A model generated the notes under the pieces. It ran no database searches, was not told the origin of the DNA, and was given only the letters and a program-made list of their open reading frames with translations. A stretch of 64,000 nt of DNA from assembly GCF_963169125.1 (NCBI RefSeq), contig NC_084793.1, forward strand, positions 217,336,652 to 217,400,651. The letters are read 5' to 3'. This stretch comes from Humulus lupulus. Lineage: Eukaryota > Streptophyta > Magnoliopsida > Rosales > Cannabaceae. Shown one piece after another: positions 60,899 to 64,000 of this stretch (its first letter is position 1; each line of letters begins with the position of its first letter). Position numbers and translations under genes: made by a program.

Positions 60899-62212
60899 CT
60901 AGTAGTTTTTTATTAGTTCTCCATTCAGTCGAGTTATCTTGTATGTCCCTGGTGGGATCACCTCCTCCACAAGGTATGGCCCTTCCCAGTTAGGTCCTAG
61001 TACCATTGCTGTAGTGTCCTTAGTGTTTAAGAACATCGTCCTCAGTACTAAGACCCCAACTTGAAATTTTCGATCTTTCACTCTGAAGTTGAAGTATCAG
61101 ACCACTTTTTGTTGATATGGTGCTACTCTGAGACTTGCCTTTTCTCGTCTTTCTTCGATTAAATCGAGCGAGTCTTCTATTAGTTTATGGTTCCTCCCCT
61201 GATTTTATGTTTCCCGTCTATGCGATGGGGGAGTGAGTTCAACTGACAACATGGCTTCATACCCAAATGCCAAAGAGAATGGAGTATGCCCTGTCGTAGT
61301 TCATGTCGTCGTTCGATGTGACCATAGGACCTCCGGAAGTAATTCTAGCCAGGCTCATTTGGCTTGTTCAAGGCATTTCTTTAGAGTGTCTTTGATAGTC
61401 TTGTTCACTCATTCTACTTAACCATTAGCTTGGGGGTGTGCTACCAAGGAAAAGCTCTTTTTGATTCCATGCCTCGTACTAAAGTCGGTGAACACATCAC
61501 TGTCGAATTGAGTCCCATTGTCTGAGACTATCTTCCTTGGTAGGCCAAATCGACATATGATATTCTTCACCATGAAGTCTAAGACTTTCTTCGAGGTTAT
61601 GGTGGCGAGCAGTTTTGCTTCAGTACACTTGGAAAAGTAGTCCATGGCTATAATAGAAAATTGGACTCCTCCCCTTCCCATAAGTAGCTTTCCGATCAGG
61701 TCGATCCCCCATACAGCGAAGGGCCAAGGGCTTTGCATTTGTGTTAATTCGTGAGGTGCCGCCTGGGGTATCTTGGAGAACATCTGACACTTGTGGCATC
61801 TTCTGACATACTCCATCGAGTCTTCATTCATTGCCGGCCAAAAGTATCCTTGTCTTAGGATTTTCTTTGATAGGCTCTGCCCCCCAGCATGATCTCGACA
61901 AAACCCCTCATATACCTCGATCATTAAAAGCTTTGACTGGTCGGGTGTAATGCACCTTAGTATTTTTAGGGAGCACCCTCGTCGGTACAGGACCCCTTCA
62001 ACTATCACATATCGTGCAGCTTGTCTTACCAACTTCCTTTCTTTATTCGGATCACTGGGTACTACTCCTTGGTTACGATAGTTAATAATAGGGGTCATCC
62101 ATGTATCTCTTAACTCAACAAGTAGTGCCTCTTGATCGCTTATGCTTCTTTCCGCCAAGTATTCTACGGGTAAGACATTCGGGGTGTCCGCATCTTTGGC
62201 AATGGCAAGCAT
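60899..62212 (-). pseudogene. Element C integrase
   Basis: N-terminal YRRGCSLKILRCITPD. The zinc finger reads EVYEGFCRDH...RRCHKC, where the first His ligand of the HHCC motif (HEGFCGDH in element B) is Tyr. Core: FAVWGIDLIGKL (first Asp), IVSDNGTQFDSDVF (second Asp), SLVAHPQANG then stop, V, E, stop (third catalytic Glu present but between stops, at about 61418). The C-terminal module VLGPNWEGPYLVEEVIPPGT is at about 61000. It ends near 60899. Confidence 0.9.
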
Positions 62213-62229
62213 GGCTAAGGCATCAGCAT

Positions 62230-62760
62230 TGGCATTCTGCTCTATTGAGACTTGTATAATTGAGTATTTCTTGAACTACGCCAACAACTCCTTCACCTTG
62301 TTCAAGTACTGCACCATCCTAAGTCCCTTGGCTTGATACTCCCCCTGTACCTGGTACACCACTAGCTTGGAATCGTTGAATATCTCTAGGGACTGTGCAT
62401 GCATATCCTGAGACAAGAGTAATCCTGCTAATAATTCCTCATACTTAGCCTCGTTGTTTGAAGCGCTGAATCCAAATTTGAGAGCGCAATGGATTTAGTG
62501 ATTTTCTGGAGTGATCAGTATGATTCCTGTGCCTGAGTTGTGTTCATTGGATGCTCCATCAACATATAGCTTCCATACAGGAGTATCTCCTTCCTTCTTG
62601 GTATCTCCATTCTCCGTTTGGTAGGAAGGGTCTTCAAGGTTGGTGCCTTCAACTATGAAGTCTGCCAATGCTTGTCCTTTTATCGTCGTCCTTGAATGAT
62701 AAGTGATATCAAACGGTCCTAGTTCCACGACCCACTTGAGTAATCATCCCAAGGCCTCTG
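62230..62760 (-). pseudogene. Element C second RNase H
   Basis: Tether TTIKGQALADFIVEGTN (about 62680), then LYVDGASNEHNSGTGIILIT (62570) with the first catalytic Asp. After a stop at 62495, FSASNNEAKYEELLAG-like sequence and the ALAMLAIAKDAD linker lead into integrase. The doubled RNase H supports Tat assignment, as in elements A and B. Confidence 0.85.
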
Positions 62761-62836
62761 GTTTTTGAAGAACTTGTCTCAGCGGTTGATCGGTCAGGAC
62801 TCAGATCGAGTGAGCTTGGAAATATGGACACAACTT

Positions 62837-63994
62837 TCAAGAGGCGAATACTAAACAGTAGGCTAGCTTTTCAAGAGGGGGATACCTAGACTCCGCACCT
62901 ACTAGCCTTTGACTGATATAGTACACAAGGTGCGGTACCCTATTCTCGTCTCTTACCAAAGCAGCGCTGATTGTATGCTCGGTGATTTCCAAATAGATGA
63001 ATAGTACTTCACCATATATTGGCTTCGCTAGGATGGGAGGTTGACCGAGATGTGTCTTCAAGGCTTGGAAAGTTTCCTCACATTCCTCGGTCCATTGGAA
63101 CTTCTTGCTACCCCTCAGTAAGTTAAAGAAAGGGACACACTTGTCCGTAGACTTTGATATGAACCTACTGAGGGCAGCTACTCTCCTGGTTAAACTTTTC
63201 ACTTCTTTGATTATGGTAGGTGACTTCATGTCGATCAATGCTTTGATCTTCTTGGGGTTAGCCTTGATTCCACACGACTTGACTATGTATCCGAGAAACT
63301 TACCAGAACCAACTCCAAACGAGCACTTAAGAGGGTTTAACTTCATGCTATACTTTCTAAGTATTGCAAAGCATTCCTCTAAGTCTCGAACATGCCCTCC
63401 GGCTTCTTTGGACTTGACCAACATGTCATCGATGTACCTCCATATTTTTGCCGATCAAGTCTATGAACTTGCCGTTCACTAAACGCTGGTAGGTGGCTCC
63501 TACATTCTTCAAGTCGAATGGCATAACCTTATAACAATACAATCCCTTGTCTATCCAGAAGTTGGTACGTTCCTCGTCGGAAGGGTGCTACTTATTTGAT
63601 TATACCCAAAATACGCATCCATGAATAAGAGTATTTCATGTCCTGCTGTTGCATCGACCAGTTAGTCTATTCTGGGTAGTGAGAAGCAATCTTTGAGGCA
63701 GGCCTTGTTCAGATTTGTGAACTCCATGCATGTTCTCCACTTCCCGTTTGGCTTTGGGACCAGCACGGGGTTTGATACCCAATTTGGATAGTAGGCCTCC
63801 CTTATAAAATTGTTTTCCTTGAGCCGCTCAACCTCCTCCTTCAGGGCTTGAGATTGGTCTTTGTCAAGCAGTCTCCCATTTTGTTGCACTGGTAGGTAGT
63901 TCTTGTCCACATTGAGGACATGGCTTATCACGGGTGGAGAAATTCCAACCATGTCCTTAAGTGACCAGGCAAAGACGTCCTGGTTCTTCTTCAA
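62837..63994 (-). pseudogene. Element C reverse transcriptase and first RNase H (continues past window)
   Basis: From 63994: KNQDVFAWSLKDMVGISPPV, then ALKEEVERLKENNFIREAYY, SNPVLVPKPNGKWRTCMEF, LNKACLKDCFSLPRID. The catalytic YVDD region near 63430 is shifted (YIDDMLVKSKEAG). Then NPLKCSFGVGSGKFLGYIVK, SLTRRVAALSRFISKSTDKC and RLVGAESRYPPLEKLAYCLV. Frame breaks lie at about 63660 and 63430. The next upstream part (protease) is outside the window. Confidence 0.9.
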
Positions 63995-64000
63995 AAATTC

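Larger units (their letters stand above)
53486..64000 (-). mobile_element. Tat-like Ty3/gypsy element C (runs off right edge)
   Basis: Minus-strand element with 3' LTR (53486-54364), antisense gene (55813-58394), an inserted Cassandra TRIM (58465-59281), a 90-bp tandem repeat (60030-60735), integrase, second RNase H, RNase H and RT (to the window end). Gag, protease and the 5' LTR lie beyond base 64000. The layout is that of element B without its rearrangement. Confidence 0.9.

Overview
This is a repeat-dense stretch of flowering-plant nuclear DNA, probably from a dicot judging by its AT-rich spacers; I cannot name a species. Almost every recognisable piece is a mobile element. Ty3/gypsy elements belong to two lineages. 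Tat-like elements have a long gag, PR-RT-RNase H plus a second RNase H, IN, and an extra antisense gene. Tekay/Del-like chromoviruses have LTRs of 2.0-2.4 kb starting TGTAACG and a Met-tRNA primer site. There are also Ty1/copia elements and solo LTRs, Cassandra TRIMs carrying 5S rRNA-like sequence, one tRNA-derived SINE and one Mutator-type MITE. I found no convincing host gene, rRNA gene or intact tRNA gene. Essentially all coding regions are broken by stops or frameshifts.

Left part (1-17.3 kb): the right ends of several elements are stacked like nested dolls. Tat element A (minus, runs off the left edge) abuts the 3' end of Tekay element E (plus). E sits in the 3' LTR of Tekay element D (minus), shown by the repeat AAACC. 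D lies in a copia fragment, J. J is also split by a plus-strand solo LTR (H1), which itself holds a minus-strand copia solo LTR.

Middle (17.3-36.4 kb): an AT-rich spacer, then copia solo LTR K (18962-33154), split by a 12.2-kb Tat element, B (20270-32474). B has lost its gag core and protease where another copia solo LTR sits. Its 3' part carries a plus-strand (antisense) intron-containing gene and a tandem repeat. To the right lie a SINE with an 18-bp target duplication and a MITE with a 9-bp one.

Right part (36.4-64 kb): copia element G has a complete 3' LTR (46365-48199) and decayed gag-PR-IN-RT-RH. Its 5' LTR is rearranged by an 867-bp tandem duplication joining a Tekay gag fragment, a Cassandra LTR and copia LTR sequence, and it also holds a Tat solo LTR. 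G's 3' LTR abuts the gag of Tekay element F (minus, LTR 49555-51780). After 1.7 kb of unassigned DNA, Tat element C (minus, 3' LTR at 53486) runs off the right edge. C repeats B's layout of LTR, antisense gene, tandem repeat, IN, RNase H and RT, and hosts a complete Cassandra TRIM (58465-59281).

The most interesting signal is the antisense gene family shared by B and C: a conserved N-terminal domain, likely introns, a C-terminal coiled coil, and the same position relative to the LTR and a lineage-specific tandem repeat.
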